Assembly (NCBI GenBank): GCA_003640385.1
Contig: RCAB01000026.1
Location: 1-64,000 of the forward strand
Origin: Setaria digitata
Taxonomy: Eukaryota > Nematoda > Chromadorea > Rhabditida > Setariidae
Reading direction: 5' to 3'
DNA length: 64,000 bases
The position numbers and the translations under genes were made by a program. Each line of letters opens with the position of its first letter. Position 1 is the stretch's first letter. The notes under the pieces are model-generated. The model worked only from the letters and a program-made list of their open reading frames with translations. It was not told where the DNA came from and searched no databases. Shown piece by piece: positions 15,512 to 27,375 of this stretch.

Positions 15512-18097
15512 TTTCCGTCGATTCTGCAAGATTCTTTCCGGCAGCTGAACGGAAAATAAACTATGCAATGAGATCTTCAACTTAAACTTGTTTATTTTAT
15601 AAGGCCATTTCCAGCTCGTTCCATATGCAAATTTATTACTGATTACCATTTTTTACAATTATATTATCAGTAAAATGATATTCTTAGTAAAACAATTCAT
15701 AACAGTATTTTCGGCCTGGATTTGTTTAGACTGGAAATTAAATCACAAGAAATTAAAGTTGTTCAAACTGTTGGCTTTTAGTAATCTTCCTACTTCAAAT
15801 TTTATAAATTCGGACGATTACAAGTTTCAGATGAAATCAAATTATAAAACCAAAAATATTGCCGGCATGAGTTTGTTCAAGTACTTTATTTTTTTCACGC
15901 AGTACTTACAAGAATTTAAGCTGTTAATGTCATTTTAAAATTTGAGAAGAAATCAGTAAATTTATTCTTTCAAATTTTTTTTTAAAAAAAAAGTTATAAA
16001 CTCATTTTGAAGCAACAGATCTATATTTTCCCGGAAGCAATGAAATTTGCGCAGAAAAGATTTGACAACTAAAAATGATTTAATTATTAAAACAATAAAT
16101 TTTACAATGGAAATATTTATATAGAAAGAAGTTTAGAGAAAAAAAAAAGAAGTTGGGTATTGAACTATTTTATTTGTTTCGTTTTCAAATCTAATAATAG
16201 ATTTCCAAAAAAAGAAAAAGAAAAATTTAAACTATATGAATCATTAAGTTTAAAGTGTAATTAGTAGAACAGTCATCATCCTACATATCATAAACCTTTT
16301 CTTTCCTTAATTTTTTTTTTTTTTTTACAGTTAATTAAACTAGTTAAAATGCTCTTTAAAGTGCAAAATGTCTAAGATAAATTGAATTATCTCATTCCAG
16401 ACTTTTCAATTCATTTCAGATGTGGTAGCAGTAATTAATTTTTCTCTCTATTTATTGAAAATTTCCAATCCAGAACGATAAATTAGACTAATTAGATATG
16501 ACTGTTAAAATGTGAATCGATATGATAAGGTTATTTCCAATGCCTTGTTCATTTTCTTCCTTTCCTAATTTATCCTAACATGGGAGGAGAGTTTTTCTGA
16601 ACAACAAAATCCATCAGCGCTTGAAAGGAGTAATAAAGGATACAATTTCTTTCCTTTTTTAGTCGATTCTGTATCAAACAGAAAGATATTTAGCACAAGA
16701 AGCCAGCATTTAAGCTAGTCTTGAAAAGGTGAACTAGTCAGGATGCAGGAGGTATCATCTATAAAATGGATAGTGTACGCTTAAGTTGCTTGAAAAGTAT
16801 TTATTCCATGGGGTAAAGGTTATTTTCAGGTTCCTATTGTTGAATAATATGAAATTTTTATTATAATATCTACATTTGATTAGGTTTAATTATTTTCTCC
16901 TTCCAGAATTTGTTTTCGATAGTCGAATTTGAAGAGCAAAAATTTCCTAAATGAATAACAATATGAATCAAATTATCGTGAAATCGTTCTTATAAAAAAA
17001 AAAACTCATAAAAAATATTAGTTGATTTGATTTGATTTTAGGATTCGGTCCAATAGTTTCATTCAAATTGTGCGGCTTTCATCAATAATCTTGGCCTCAT
17101 TAACGTTATGATAATAATCTTCAGATTTTTTCACGAAATGCTAATTTGTATGAATATTTTTAATAACATTATATGTTGTACAGTTTAAATATCATTTTTT
17201 TTTCTCTTTTTTATCACGCTTTGAAAATTTAAATGTCACATGTTTTACGCACATATCTACGTCATACGCTAGATGACAGCGCTGCTGCGCAATTATGAGT
17301 TCAACTGTTGCAGAAGTGATTGATGTAATAATGTAATTAATATAATAATCAATGCTTTTGTTAACATTATTACTTTTTGCTTAAAAGAATTAATAAATAA
17401 ATAAATGAAAATTTGATTTCAATGTTCTCGTGTTATGCTATAAGCAATTTGAACTGTTAACAAAAAATTAAACAACATGTTGTTCATTTAAATTAAATTG
17501 TAAATAAGAAAAGTTGCAGGGCAGAGAACAAAAAAAGGAAGCATAATTAGCAGGAAATAAAATACTATATAGTGATCATACTAATTACTTGGCATTGTTT
17601 TTGAAGAGTAGAAGAGGCATATTAAAATATTATAGGATAAAGCGGAAAAACAGAATGCATAAAATGAAATATTACATAAAAGAAAATCCGATATAAAAAT
17701 TGAATGCTAATCGATAAAAGCATAAAAATTGTGGAAGTAGTATTGGTCAACAAAAACATATTGCGAAGATACTTGATAGTAAAAATTGAACAAAAAATTG
17801 AAATATTTAAAGGAAAAAGCATTTGAAACGAAAAACACTTGTTAACCTTATTAACTAAATTAAATGCATACGAAATTCGTGCTAGTTCCATAAGTAATGA
17901 ATTTAAGTGACTTTTTTGTTTTGGCTAATATTGCTGATAATTTGGAATATTCAAACTTTTTCTAGTATTTTAAGTTCCAATTACATTTGAATAGAGAAAT
18001 GGTTGAACGATTGGGAAGATGGAAAATGAGCGATGGGAATTAAAATAAGGAATTAAAAGCAAAGGAATATTCAGTAATTCGTTGCATACCATCAGTC
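15512..18097. other. AT-rich intergenic, no gene recognised
   Basis: This lies upstream of the multi-PDZ start and downstream of the Pmp3-like gene. An acceptor (CCGTTCAG at 15545-15552) lies 33 bases upstream of the PDZ ATG and may be its trans-splice site. Beyond about 15.7 kb the sequence becomes very AT-rich with many homopolymer runs. Open stretches near 15.7-15.9 and 17.6-17.9 kb are low in complexity and lack splice sites, so I treat them as chance. Confidence 0.5.
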
Positions 18098-18896
18098 TCA
18101 ATATTTGACGATAATGAAGCAAGCATGTATTAAACCAGGTACGTAACCGAGTATAGTTAGAAGAATATTAATTGCCAAATCGGCGCCACAACCTTTTTCG
18201 AAAAATACACCAACAGGCTGAAATAAAATAATAGCTTTTAATTAGGTTTAGAAATCAGTATCTTCAAATATATTAATTATTCGTAGAACAGTCATCTTGA
18301 TCATCAATTATTGTTATTTGGCCTTTTTAAGACTCTAAATTGAAATTTTTTATCAAAGAAATTCAAAGAAAACTTACGAATCTAAACAAGAATTACAATT
18401 CATAATCTTTTTTCGTTAGAATTTCTCAATACTTCAATTTTCGATATGCTTCTAGGTTAATAATTTTTTACTTTTAAAATATCATATGTTCCTGGGTGGA
18501 AAGAATGCAATAGGAAATATTTTCAATTTTCAAATCCATTCTTTAATCTATTATTAAAAGATTGTTCCATGATGTGATACAGTGATTTCATTAACTGCTC
18601 ATAAAATAACAAGGTACATAAATCATATTCTGACCGGAACAATCTTTTAATGATGGACTGGAGAACTGACATATGTCCAATTCCATCTTATCACTCTGGT
18701 TTGGAAATGGAAAAAGTTCCGGAATGAATAACAAGCATAATTTTAGGTTTTGTTCCATTTTTACGTCAATAGTCTCAGGATAATAGTTAGAACAACTTTG
18801 TTCATTTATAATTTTTTCTAATTTTTGCAAAGGAATACTTACAGGAATGATAAGCGAGCAACATATTTTAGGGCAATCGGAACAGGTCAGTGGCAT
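18098..18896 (-). CDS. Pmp3/UPF0057 family small membrane proteolipid, 57 aa, 2 exons
   Basis: A tiny two-helix membrane protein of the Pmp3 (stress-induced hydrophobic peptide) family, linked in yeast and plants to plasma-membrane potential and salt tolerance. Exon 1 is 18843-18896 (MPLTCSDCPKICCSLIIP, donor CCT|GTAAGT) and exon 2 is 18098-18217 (acceptor TTTCAG). The join is in phase 0 and gives 57 residues, the usual length for the family. The signature is clear: PVGVFFEKGCGADLAINI followed by LLTILGYVPGLIHA and the ending IIVKY. The N-terminus has four cysteines in 11 residues (TCSDCPKICC), which could be acylated. The nearest protein-coding neighbours are 2.6 kb and 8.5 kb away, so it stands alone. 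Confidence is high for the family and lower for function in worms. Confidence 0.92.
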
Positions 18897-19807
18897 TTTG
18901 TCGTTATTAATTAGAAATTTATTTGATAATAAAAGTTAATTTGAGTAAATTAGAAGTAATTATAATCAGTAACCAATCTGCAAAATTGTAATCATTACTG
19001 CAAGGAAATAACAACAATAAAGTAATCACTAACGGCAAAGTAACTCGATTATTGCATCAAACTGATATCGAAAAAGTCATGATAATTTATCGTAGGATAA
19101 TGATGATGATCGTTAAAATTAAATGGAAAAGGAATTTTAATTCCCGTTATTCTGCTTATATTTGGTTAAAACAAAATATCCTAATGTTAAAATATGATTA
19201 AAAGTTCAAAAAAAAAATTGAATATCGAAGAAAAAACAAATCTAATATGCGCAAGGTAATAAGCAAAGTGTAAATCATAAAATTGTTAATTGTGCAAATC
19301 ATATATTTTATACTTTCTTCCTCATAGATTGCGCGAATCTTAGTGGCAATTACTTTATTCGTTTGAAAAATATAATTCGAAATTGCATAATCAGAATGAA
19401 ATGCTATCACTAATTATGCTTTAATTACAAAAACAAAAACAAATCAACAATGATTAAATTTATATTATTTATCAAAAAATAAATAAGTAAAATAGACCAG
19501 AAATGACTAAATAGCATTAATCTTTCTTGAAAAAATTTTAAAAAAAGTCAATACACACAAGAAATTATTGAAGAGGAAAAGTAAATAGAACAATTATTGA
19601 ATTAGTCATCGTTTTATTCGATTCTTTTAAACATTACACTTCGAAAACAGAAAAAGAAAAATTAAAAGTAAAACTGAAACGGAAAAAAAAAAAACTCATT
19701 CCAAGTAAAAGGTGAGAAATAAATTGTGCATATCAAAATAAGCAAAAAGTGATTAGAAATAAAATGCAACAAATCTGAACTTCTTTTCGCTTGTTTTTTT
19801 TACAGAT

Positions 19808-19859
19808 TGTTTAGGAAAATGAAAAAGTGTCTGTTTTTTCTTTTTCATTTTCCTAAACA
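19808..19859. repeat. Perfect 20-bp hairpin with 12-base loop
   Basis: Arm TGTTTAGGAAAATGAAAAAG (19808-19827) is matched exactly by its reverse complement at 19840-19859 across a T-rich loop. The left arm follows a pyrimidine tract and ACAG that looks like a 3' splice site. It could be a structured RNA, a foldback remnant or chance. The stem is too short for a typical pre-miRNA unless flanking pairs extend it. Confidence 0.85.
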
Positions 19860-19920
19860 AATGCAAAAAAATATTCCCATCTAGAAGTTCAACATTTCAA
19901 GCAACTAAGATTTATAATAT

Positions 19921-20150
19921 TATCCGGCAAAAATTTTTCAATCCACACGATGAAAATTTAATCATTTATGAAGATCTTGTATTCCACCCGGCAGAATTCA
20001 ATCATTTATGAAAATTTATCAATCATTCGGTAAAGATTTAATAATCTGCCATGCTAAAACTCACCGTCTATCCGATCCGATAAAGATTTCATCTATCCGG
20101 CAAAAGAACTAAATTACCACCTACAAAGGTACATTAATATCTATCCGGTC
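19921..20150. repeat. Degenerate array with an ATCCGGCAAAA core
   Basis: Variants of the core ATCCGGCAAAA (CCCGGCAGAA, TTCGGTAAAGA, ATCCGATAAAGA, ATCCGGTCAAAA) recur about every 30-60 bases, and several copies share AATTCAATCATTTATGAA-like flanks. Spacing is irregular. The reverse complement of the core, TTTTGCCGGATAG, resembles the GGATAGA part of the 39-bp units at 24.6-24.8 kb, so the two may be related and in opposite orientation. Confidence 0.5.
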
Positions 20151-20783
20151 AAAAAAGTAATAAAATAGTAACGGTGTGAAAAATTTAATCGGCGAAGAAA
20201 AAAGAAATGATGAAGAAGTATAAGTAAAGAAAGTATAAAAAGTCAAATATAAAAAATTTGAGTTAATATTTCCACGTACAATGAAGATCACCTCTCTGAG
20301 GATTTTTTTTACGTAAACTTTGAAAATTAGAGCTTCTAGCAGAATAAATAATATATTTACCACTTTCTTTTTTTTATTCCTCACATCATACATGCATTTA
20401 ATGGAACTGAAAATAAAATTAAAAATTTTTTCAAAAAAGCAAATAATTAAAAAAATTATTATTGTCCTATAATTTTCTACTATCACTTTTGCATTTTTAA
20501 GATTTTATCGAAGTATTACTACGGATGGTATTAATCCAGATTTGCTAATTTCTCACTAGCACATTATTACCATCGAGGATTACTAATTAAAGAAAAAATA
20601 TTTAAGGGACACTTTAGGATGCATGACGGAGAATCCTAATAATTATTAAATAAACAAATGCAGTTAAAGGGATATAATAATTGTTTGCAATAAATTATCA
20701 TTAAAAAAAGACTGAAAGAATTGAAGCAATGTTTATCACTAATTCAGTTAAAAGATAATCAAATGTCTACGGAATACCTGCAG

Positions 20784-20905
20784 ATCCAAAAGGAATACTC
20801 CCAGATCTAACTGGTGGTGCTTATCAGCAGGATGGTTTCACTGATAAGGAAATGGCAAGAATGAAAATGAAATGCAACAGTGATTCAAATAAAAGTAGTA
20901 GATAG
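20784..20905 (+). pseudogene. Isolated exon-like fragment, possible terminal exon
   Basis: After the acceptor CCTGCAG an open frame of 39 codons reads PKGILPDLTGGAYQQDGF, then TDKEMARMKMKCNSDSNK and a stop TAG at 20903-20905. Codon content and amino-acid composition look more like coding sequence than the AT-rich surroundings. I found no partner exon upstream on this strand and do not recognise the protein. It may be a last exon with a distant start, a gene relic or chance. Confidence 0.25.
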
Positions 20906-21812
20906 CAATCAGCCATCACTGACGAAAAATCAGAATGATGAAGTATTAAATGATGTGATCAAATAAATCAAGCTACTTATTCTATTCTGAAGTTAAATTT
21001 TTGCGATTTTTGTGAAGCCCACTTAATGCTACAGATATGATAATTTTGAAGAAATTTAATCAGTAAAAACTGATATAATTAACGATTGTTACGGAACTGA
21101 CCTAATTGGCAAGAACAAATTTAACAAAAATTAAATTCCTAATAGCATTGATTAGATCATAGGGAAGGTTATATAACTCAACCAATCGTAACGTAATACT
21201 TACGACTGGATTACGGAAAACGTACGTCCTTTTACGTTCATTCGCAATGTCTCACCTTGCGTGACGAACTGTTACAAATCAATTTTTATTAACATTGCAA
21301 CTTTAAATAATCAATTTTGAAAAAATTTTTTTTATCACCTACCATGATAAAACTACGACAAAGTGATAATGTCATCACTGGAGAAAAAGTCACCATGAAT
21401 ATATCCTGATCTGTTTAGCATTCCCGAGAATTTCATGCAACGAATAAAGCATACTATATATCATTTTATTTTTAGCAAACTAAATAATCTACATTTATCC
21501 AGCTATTTATCAGTAATCGTTCCATTAACATTTCTGCTACACAAATAACCCTGCAAACTATCAATAGGACAATAACTGATAATATGATAAATGAAATCGA
21601 CCCTTAAATTCATCATTAATCACTAAACATACTATTTATAAAATAGTTAAATGAAAGCTACTTAAAAATCAATAAATTTTGCAAATGTATTAGAAATATT
21701 TAATTTTCCGAAATTAATATCAGTCCCATGCATACGTTCACACCGATGTGTATGATTTTTGAACGCTCCTCATCTGTATCTACGTATATAAATTATTGTA
21801 TGCATGTGTACG

Positions 21813-21870
21813 TACGTGATATATATATATCACGTATCAGTATATATATATATATATAAGTATATATCAG

Positions 21871-21894
<24 letters not shown>
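21813..21894. repeat. AT microsatellite with short palindrome
   Basis: TACGTGATATAT and its reverse complement form a 24-bp palindrome at 21813-21836, followed by interrupted (TA)n runs with ATCAGTATAT spacers. This is typical AT-microsatellite sequence in this genome. Confidence 0.8.
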
Positions 21895-21901
<7 letters not shown>

Positions 21902-22393
21902 GTTTAATTTCGATGGAGTTTGACTGAAATACGATTACAGTTGATGGAGATGAAAGGATGAAAGTTCTTTAAGCAAACTGACAAAAAGTATTAAAAATTG
22001 ATTTTATAGTCTTTTATGGTGGTGCTAGCCGATTAGTTTGTGTACGGAAAATATTATCGTAAATTTTACAGAATTATTTTTTCCTTCAGAATGGAATAGT
22101 TCTCCCAAAAATGACATTGTTTAGAGTGCCCAATGATTCACTGAAATTTTGTCAAATTTGAAAGGAAAAGAAATCAAAGGTCTTGTTATGAAATAAAGAT
22201 TGAAATTTCTGAGTAAATTTTGAGATGCAAAATGAATTTTTTTTCTCATTGCGCAGTGGTTTTAATTTTTAACAGTCAATTATTTTGGAGAGAAATGCCT
22301 AAGGCAAAAATAGTCAAAGAACTATAAATTAAAGAAAAAAAAAAAATGAGAAATAGCGCATCCAACTGTTTGAAATTTTCTCAATCTCTTTCA

Positions 22394-22430
22394 GAGAGAG
22401 AGAGAGAGAGGGAGAGAGAGGGAGCGAAAG
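22394..22430. repeat. GAGA tract
   Basis: An (AG)n run with GGGAG interruptions. A second, longer tract lies at about 24914-24970. Such tracts can bind GAGA-type zinc-finger factors, but no adjacent promoter is recognised here. Confidence 0.8.
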
Positions 22431-23548
22431 GGTGAAGCGAACGAAAAGAACTGCTACTGGAAGAAATGTCTTTTATCAGTGATGATGATAACGATGATAA
22501 AGGATTGATACAGATGACGTGATCATTCTCCTTGCGACTTCTCTCGAATAATTTATGGATGATAAGCTAATTTAAAAAATTACCTCCCTCTGCACATATC
22601 ATCAATTTTTGTTTACTAAATACCTTTCCTGCTATCATTCATTTGATAATTTCTGACGTTGTAATTTCAACTTTCAAATTATTATGGCCCAGTATTAAGC
22701 TATTCAAAATTTTCCCTCATCCTCTCATTTCTTTGGACTGTAAAATTTAATAAGGGGTTCCCACTCTTTTCTAATTTCCATCCTTCACTGATTTATTGAA
22801 GTTTTTGATCAGTATTTTTAGGTTTGTTATTTATTGTTGGTTACATTTTAATATTTGTTTACTACGTAAAATTATTTAATCAGATTACAAAATAATGAAA
22901 TTCTATAATGAATTTCCCGAAATTTGTAAATGTAGTGCACATAAATCCATAAATCCCGCCTAGTAAAAAATAAAAACGATAATTTTCTTCAAGATTCTCG
23001 AGCACACAATTTTTTTTCTTCATAGTAATTTAATTTTAAAACAAGAAAATCTGCATACCGGTCAAGAATATTCATGTCACACTAAAATAGATCCATTGGT
23101 GAACGAATTTAATTCCTAAGTTACTAATATTCGATAAAGAGAAATTGAATTTAGTGAAGTGAACTGCTTGAAACAACAAAAATTATACCACTCATGTAAT
23201 TCATTACTGTATATAGTCATAGTGATAATATTTCAGATCAATTTTAAGGATTAATAAAAGAATAATTATCACTATTAGCAGAAATTAATATCCATTTAGT
23301 TGATGAAATCATAGCCGTTAAACACTATTATCACCTAAAATGGGTATAATGATAGCTACATTACATTGCACAAGAAAAACGCAAAATCTCTTGCCATCGT
23401 ATTAATACATTGGTACTCGGTAAAAAATTTAAATTGGATTTCCTGTCTTAAATTTTTTGGTAAATTCGAGTCAATTATTATTTCCCTATCCAAGTTAAAA
23501 TTTTCTCTTTCCAATTTTTTTGTCTTAAAATCTTAATTTCCTTTTTTT

Positions 23549-23777
23549 TTTCAATCTTGGATTTGCCTATTTCTCTATTTTCTATCTTGGAATGTTCTAC
23601 ATAGAGGAAGAACGAGAACAAGCGATCAAATCATGACAAATGTCAATAAAAGTAAAAAAACTNTTTCAATCTTGGATTTGCCTATTTCTCTACTTTCTAT
23701 CTTGGAATGTTCTACATAGAGGAAGAACGAGAACAAGCGATCAAATCATGACAAATGTCAATAAAAGTAAAAAAACT
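23549..23777. repeat. Assembly-join duplication around N at 23663
   Basis: The 114 bases before the N are repeated after it (23664-23777) with one visible substitution (CTATTTTCT versus CTACTTTCT). The unit begins TTTCAATCTTGG and ends AGTAAAAAAACT. It fits an unmerged overlap between contigs or alleles. Confidence 0.9.
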
Positions 23778-24263
23778 AAAATATTTGAATATGTAGCCCT
23801 TATGAGTATGATTGATATAAGGAGATGATTTTAGTGTTATCATTTGCTTTTGACGAACACATTTGTTTGACATCATCACATTTTTTTTACTCAAGAAATA
23901 TAACAGCGGTAGAATTTCTTTATAAATGCATTTCTAAGCAATAATAATAATAATTTTATCACTAATTCTTTGACTTTATCAGTATATGTATAATCTCTAT
24001 GCTGTGTACATATATATGCATGTTCACAAACTTACTGCATGCTTATCGACATAACAAGGAGGAATGTGGTAATTAAACTTAGTTTAACATATGTTTAAAA
24101 ACTGATTATGTTACAATTATTTTCCGAAATGTTGAATTAATGATAAATGAAATTATACTACACATGTCTAATGAATAACAAATAAACGATAACAAGTAAT
24201 GCAACAAATAAATTACGAATAATATTACATGCAAAGTGATTTTGTCAATGAAAAAAACAAATT

Positions 24264-24339
24264 TATTAATTTGTCAGTGATATATTGTAAAGGACTGCNT
24301 ATTAATTTGTCAGTGATATTTGTCAGTGTAAAGGACTGC
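24264..24339. repeat. Assembly-join duplication around N at 24299
   Basis: TATTAATTTGTCAGTGATAT and the ending AAAGGACTGC occur on both sides of the N. The middle differs (TATTGT versus TTGTCAGTG). It is the same class of join as the other three N sites. Confidence 0.8.
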
Positions 24340-24620
24340 TAAATTGCGAAACTGATACATTCCAAATTAATATTTGTATCTTTTTATTAGGAGAAACTTT
24401 TCCTTTTCAACCTAATAATACAGAGCTCGATAGCATATTATGCAGTTCCAAAAAAAAAAACAATTATATTTCTCTAAATCATTATTTCAGTAACTGAAGT
24501 ACTAATTAACTCGGTTTTATTATGAAGAGGATTGAATCTAATTAACATAAAACTGATTCACGAGTGTAATTTGCATGATAATACGGTTAGTTTCAGACCA
24601 TGTATATGCAGGTATAAATA

Positions 24621-24776
24621 GGAAATTCCAGATGAAACGGATACTGTGGCCAATAAAAAGAATTTTCGGATGAATGAATAGTATGGCCAATAAATGATGA
24701 GTTTCCGGATGGTACCACTACTCCAGATAATAAATCAGGAATTCTGGGATGGGACGGATAGATTGGCTAGTAAACT
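24621..24776. repeat. Degenerate minisatellite, four units of exactly 39 bp
   Basis: Units start at 24621, 24660, 24699 and 24738, each 39 bases with no gaps. Shared features are AATTYC at the start, GGATG near position 10, and GGCCAATAAA or TAATAAA near the end. A weaker fifth copy may follow at 24777. The frame is interrupted by stops in each frame I tried, so it is not an obvious protein repeat even though 39 is divisible by three. Confidence 0.7.
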
Positions 24777-24913
24777 AATTAAACATTCCGACACGCTCAG
24801 TCGATAGTAATTAACCGTTGGCGTCTGATAGATGATCAATGAGGGAAAATGAGAAAAATGCTAGTATACCGAGCAGAAAATCATCAAAATCAATATTGAT
24901 TGGATAGAAGATG

Positions 24914-24970
24914 GTAGAGAGAGAGAGAGAGAGAGGGACAGAGAGGGAGAGGGAGAGAGAGGGAGGGAGA
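24914..24970. repeat. Long GAGA/GGGAGA purine tract
   Basis: Uninterrupted purines on the plus strand, mostly GA dinucleotides with GGGA interruptions, continuing as A-rich purine sequence to about 25010. Mirror symmetry of this kind can form triplex (H-DNA). Confidence 0.8.
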
Positions 24971-27100
24971 AGAACGAAAGAGAAGCAAAGAAAAGAAAAG
25001 AGAAATTGGAAAAATTCTTTGAACTGGAAAAGAAAATTTGAAATTTAATTTGTAGAAGAAAATGATGAAACTATTAGCTTTTACAACTGTTAAAAGTGGT
25101 AGCTGAAATATTTCGAATTATGTCACAATTAATGAATGAATGAACATCACATTAAGCTGTAATTACAAGCCATAAATTTCTCGCGCATTCAATTAAAATG
25201 GGACTAATTACTTATCTAGATTAGATAATTACGCGATTAATTTAGAAAATTTGGAATATTAATAATTTCAATTTATTATTTGTGAAATGTTTTTAAAAGA
25301 AAAAAAAAGAACTACAATGTAAGAATGAAAAAGTAAGAAATGGAATGGTTTCGAATGTAATGGGAAAGTGAAAAAAAAAGAAGGAAAAAGTACTAGAAAA
25401 TAAGAATGTTAAAAAGAGTAATCGATTGTTTTCTTCAACAGTAGCCAACTCTCGATGTGACACAAAAAAAAAAAAGCCTAATGAGTTAAACAAAAAAAAA
25501 ACCAAAGAAATGAGAAAGAGAAAACTGTTCAAAAATATCTCTGCTTCTTTTTTCCTGCAACATCCTAACTTCATTTGAAACAAAAAAAAAGTTAGCTGAG
25601 ATTTCATTCCATATTTAAGAGTGCTTACCGGAAGTTCGAAGTTCTCTTTAACGCACAATAAGTAATTAAAGTAATTCATTAGATAATGTCTACTGCAAGA
25701 ATGATAAAAAAAAGACTGAACAAAACTGATAACAGGAAGAAAAAAAAAGACTAAGAGGGCATAATTTCATTTGACCCTAACCAGTAATTAACATAACACC
25801 TGCAGTGAATCCATCTAACTTGTGCTAAAAATTGCTTATTTGTTTAAAATCATTAATAAAATTTGTGATGGGAAACTGTCATCCAATTATAAACTACTGA
25901 AATTACTTTGGTAAAAACACCAGTTTTAATTTAATGAAAGTTTTAGAACATTTCAACATATAAAACCAACTTAATACTTTTGAATGTTTTGACTACGAAT
26001 CATACAACTATGAATTTATAATTATGGTTTTGGGACGAATGGCATTTACAAATCCTTTCCTTTTCTTTGAATCATAGAAAATTTATTTTCTTTCTGCTGT
26101 GTTTGCATTTTTCATCGATATGATAAATACCACTCTTATCTTCTTATTCAATCCCCTAAAAATTTTAAAACAAAGTAGGAAATTACAGGAAGAAAAAGAG
26201 CTTCAATCACTGATATACTAATATTTAAAGACGATTGAGTCATTCTCTGTTTGGAAATCTATCCTCTACGAACCGGTAAATTAAGGAGCCTAAAAGTTTG
26301 GCTGGCCAACCTCCACCCCATTCTTTTATGCTTTTTGATCTGTCACATCACACCTAGCAATTTTTGAAATCTCGTAATGAGAAAATATGTGATGATAAAA
26401 CAGCACGGAGACGATTACAAGAAAAAGATCAATTATATAACAGAATCGATGAACAGCCAAAAATAACAAGCTCTACAAGGAGCCACTAGCGCCAATAAAT
26501 ATTTAGCGAATGGTAGAAAACCTTCTGGCTGTTTTTTAGCAAAATCATAATCATACGGCTACAAGAATATCGATTCCTTCCATTAACCAATCTTCACCAT
26601 CTCACAAATGAATAAGAACCAAATTCTATACTTTTCTAAGGAGAAATATTTATCTCTCAAATCTAAAAAAGAAAAAAATAATAATGATAATAGCGCTGAC
26701 GTGAACATGCATCCCTAATCATCACGAAAAGCACAACTGATATTAGAATACAATTCTCGTAAGTATTAGAATAAATAATAAAACGGAAAATATTTTTGGG
26801 CATAGCCATCAGCAGCTTTTCTGGGAACCAAAAAATGTAGCTTTGTGGAGGTTATGGAATATCACAATCAAATCATTAGAAGCAAAAATAACTTGATATT
26901 TAACCTCAAGTTATTGCGTGCATACATAACAAAACGCCTAAAATTGATAAGCTTCAGAAAACATTTTAATACAGCTCATCCCATTTGTGCACCAATGCAA
27001 TAATTTTATGCATAAGTCGTTAAACGATTTAGTCTTTTCCATTATCATAAACAAGATATGAGAAAGCTGGACAATTTTCAATTTTTATGATATATGCAGC

Positions 27101-27102
<2 letters not shown>

Positions 27103-27132
<30 letters not shown>
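27103..27132. repeat. Poly-A tract of about 30 bases
   Basis: A homopolymer run of about 29-30 A after CTCT. On the minus strand it is poly-T downstream of the YEATS4 gene. No retroposed coding sequence lies next to it. Confidence 0.9.
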
Positions 27133-27135
<3 letters not shown>

Positions 27136-27375
27136 AGTTCCTCTAAAAAATTATGATCTCATTTAGGGACAGAGGAAATCAATCATTAAAATGGCATGTG
27201 TTAACGAAGAACTAAACAACAAGGAACATGACACAAAGAGGAACTGTCAAACTGTTACCATTGGAACAACTATACAGCTAACAATGCGAACGTTAAAATG
27301 AATATGAACCAGGTAAATTGTATGTATAACGTGAAACAGCAAATTAATTAACTGATGATTAAGTTAGAAAAATAT

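Larger units (their letters stand above)
18897..27375. other. 8.5-kb AT-rich gene-poor region
   Basis: Between the Pmp3-like gene and the YEATS4 gene I recognise no complete gene. The region holds a perfect hairpin (19808-19859), a degenerate CCGG-core array (about 19.9-20.15 kb), one exon-like fragment (20784-20905), an AT microsatellite (21.8-21.9 kb), two GAGA tracts, a 39-bp minisatellite (24621-24776), two assembly joins and a 29-30-base poly-A tract near 27.1 kb. The right end should contain the YEATS4 3' UTR. Confidence 0.55.

Noticed and set aside
20810..20940. Minus-strand ATG frame beginning MADCYLLLLFES
   Set aside because: Looks secretory but is only 31 codons and overlaps the plus-strand fragment with better composition.
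25293..25679. 128-codon minus-strand frame
   Set aside because: Mostly Phe/Leu/Ser from A-rich runs; no domain or splice support, consistent with low-complexity chance.
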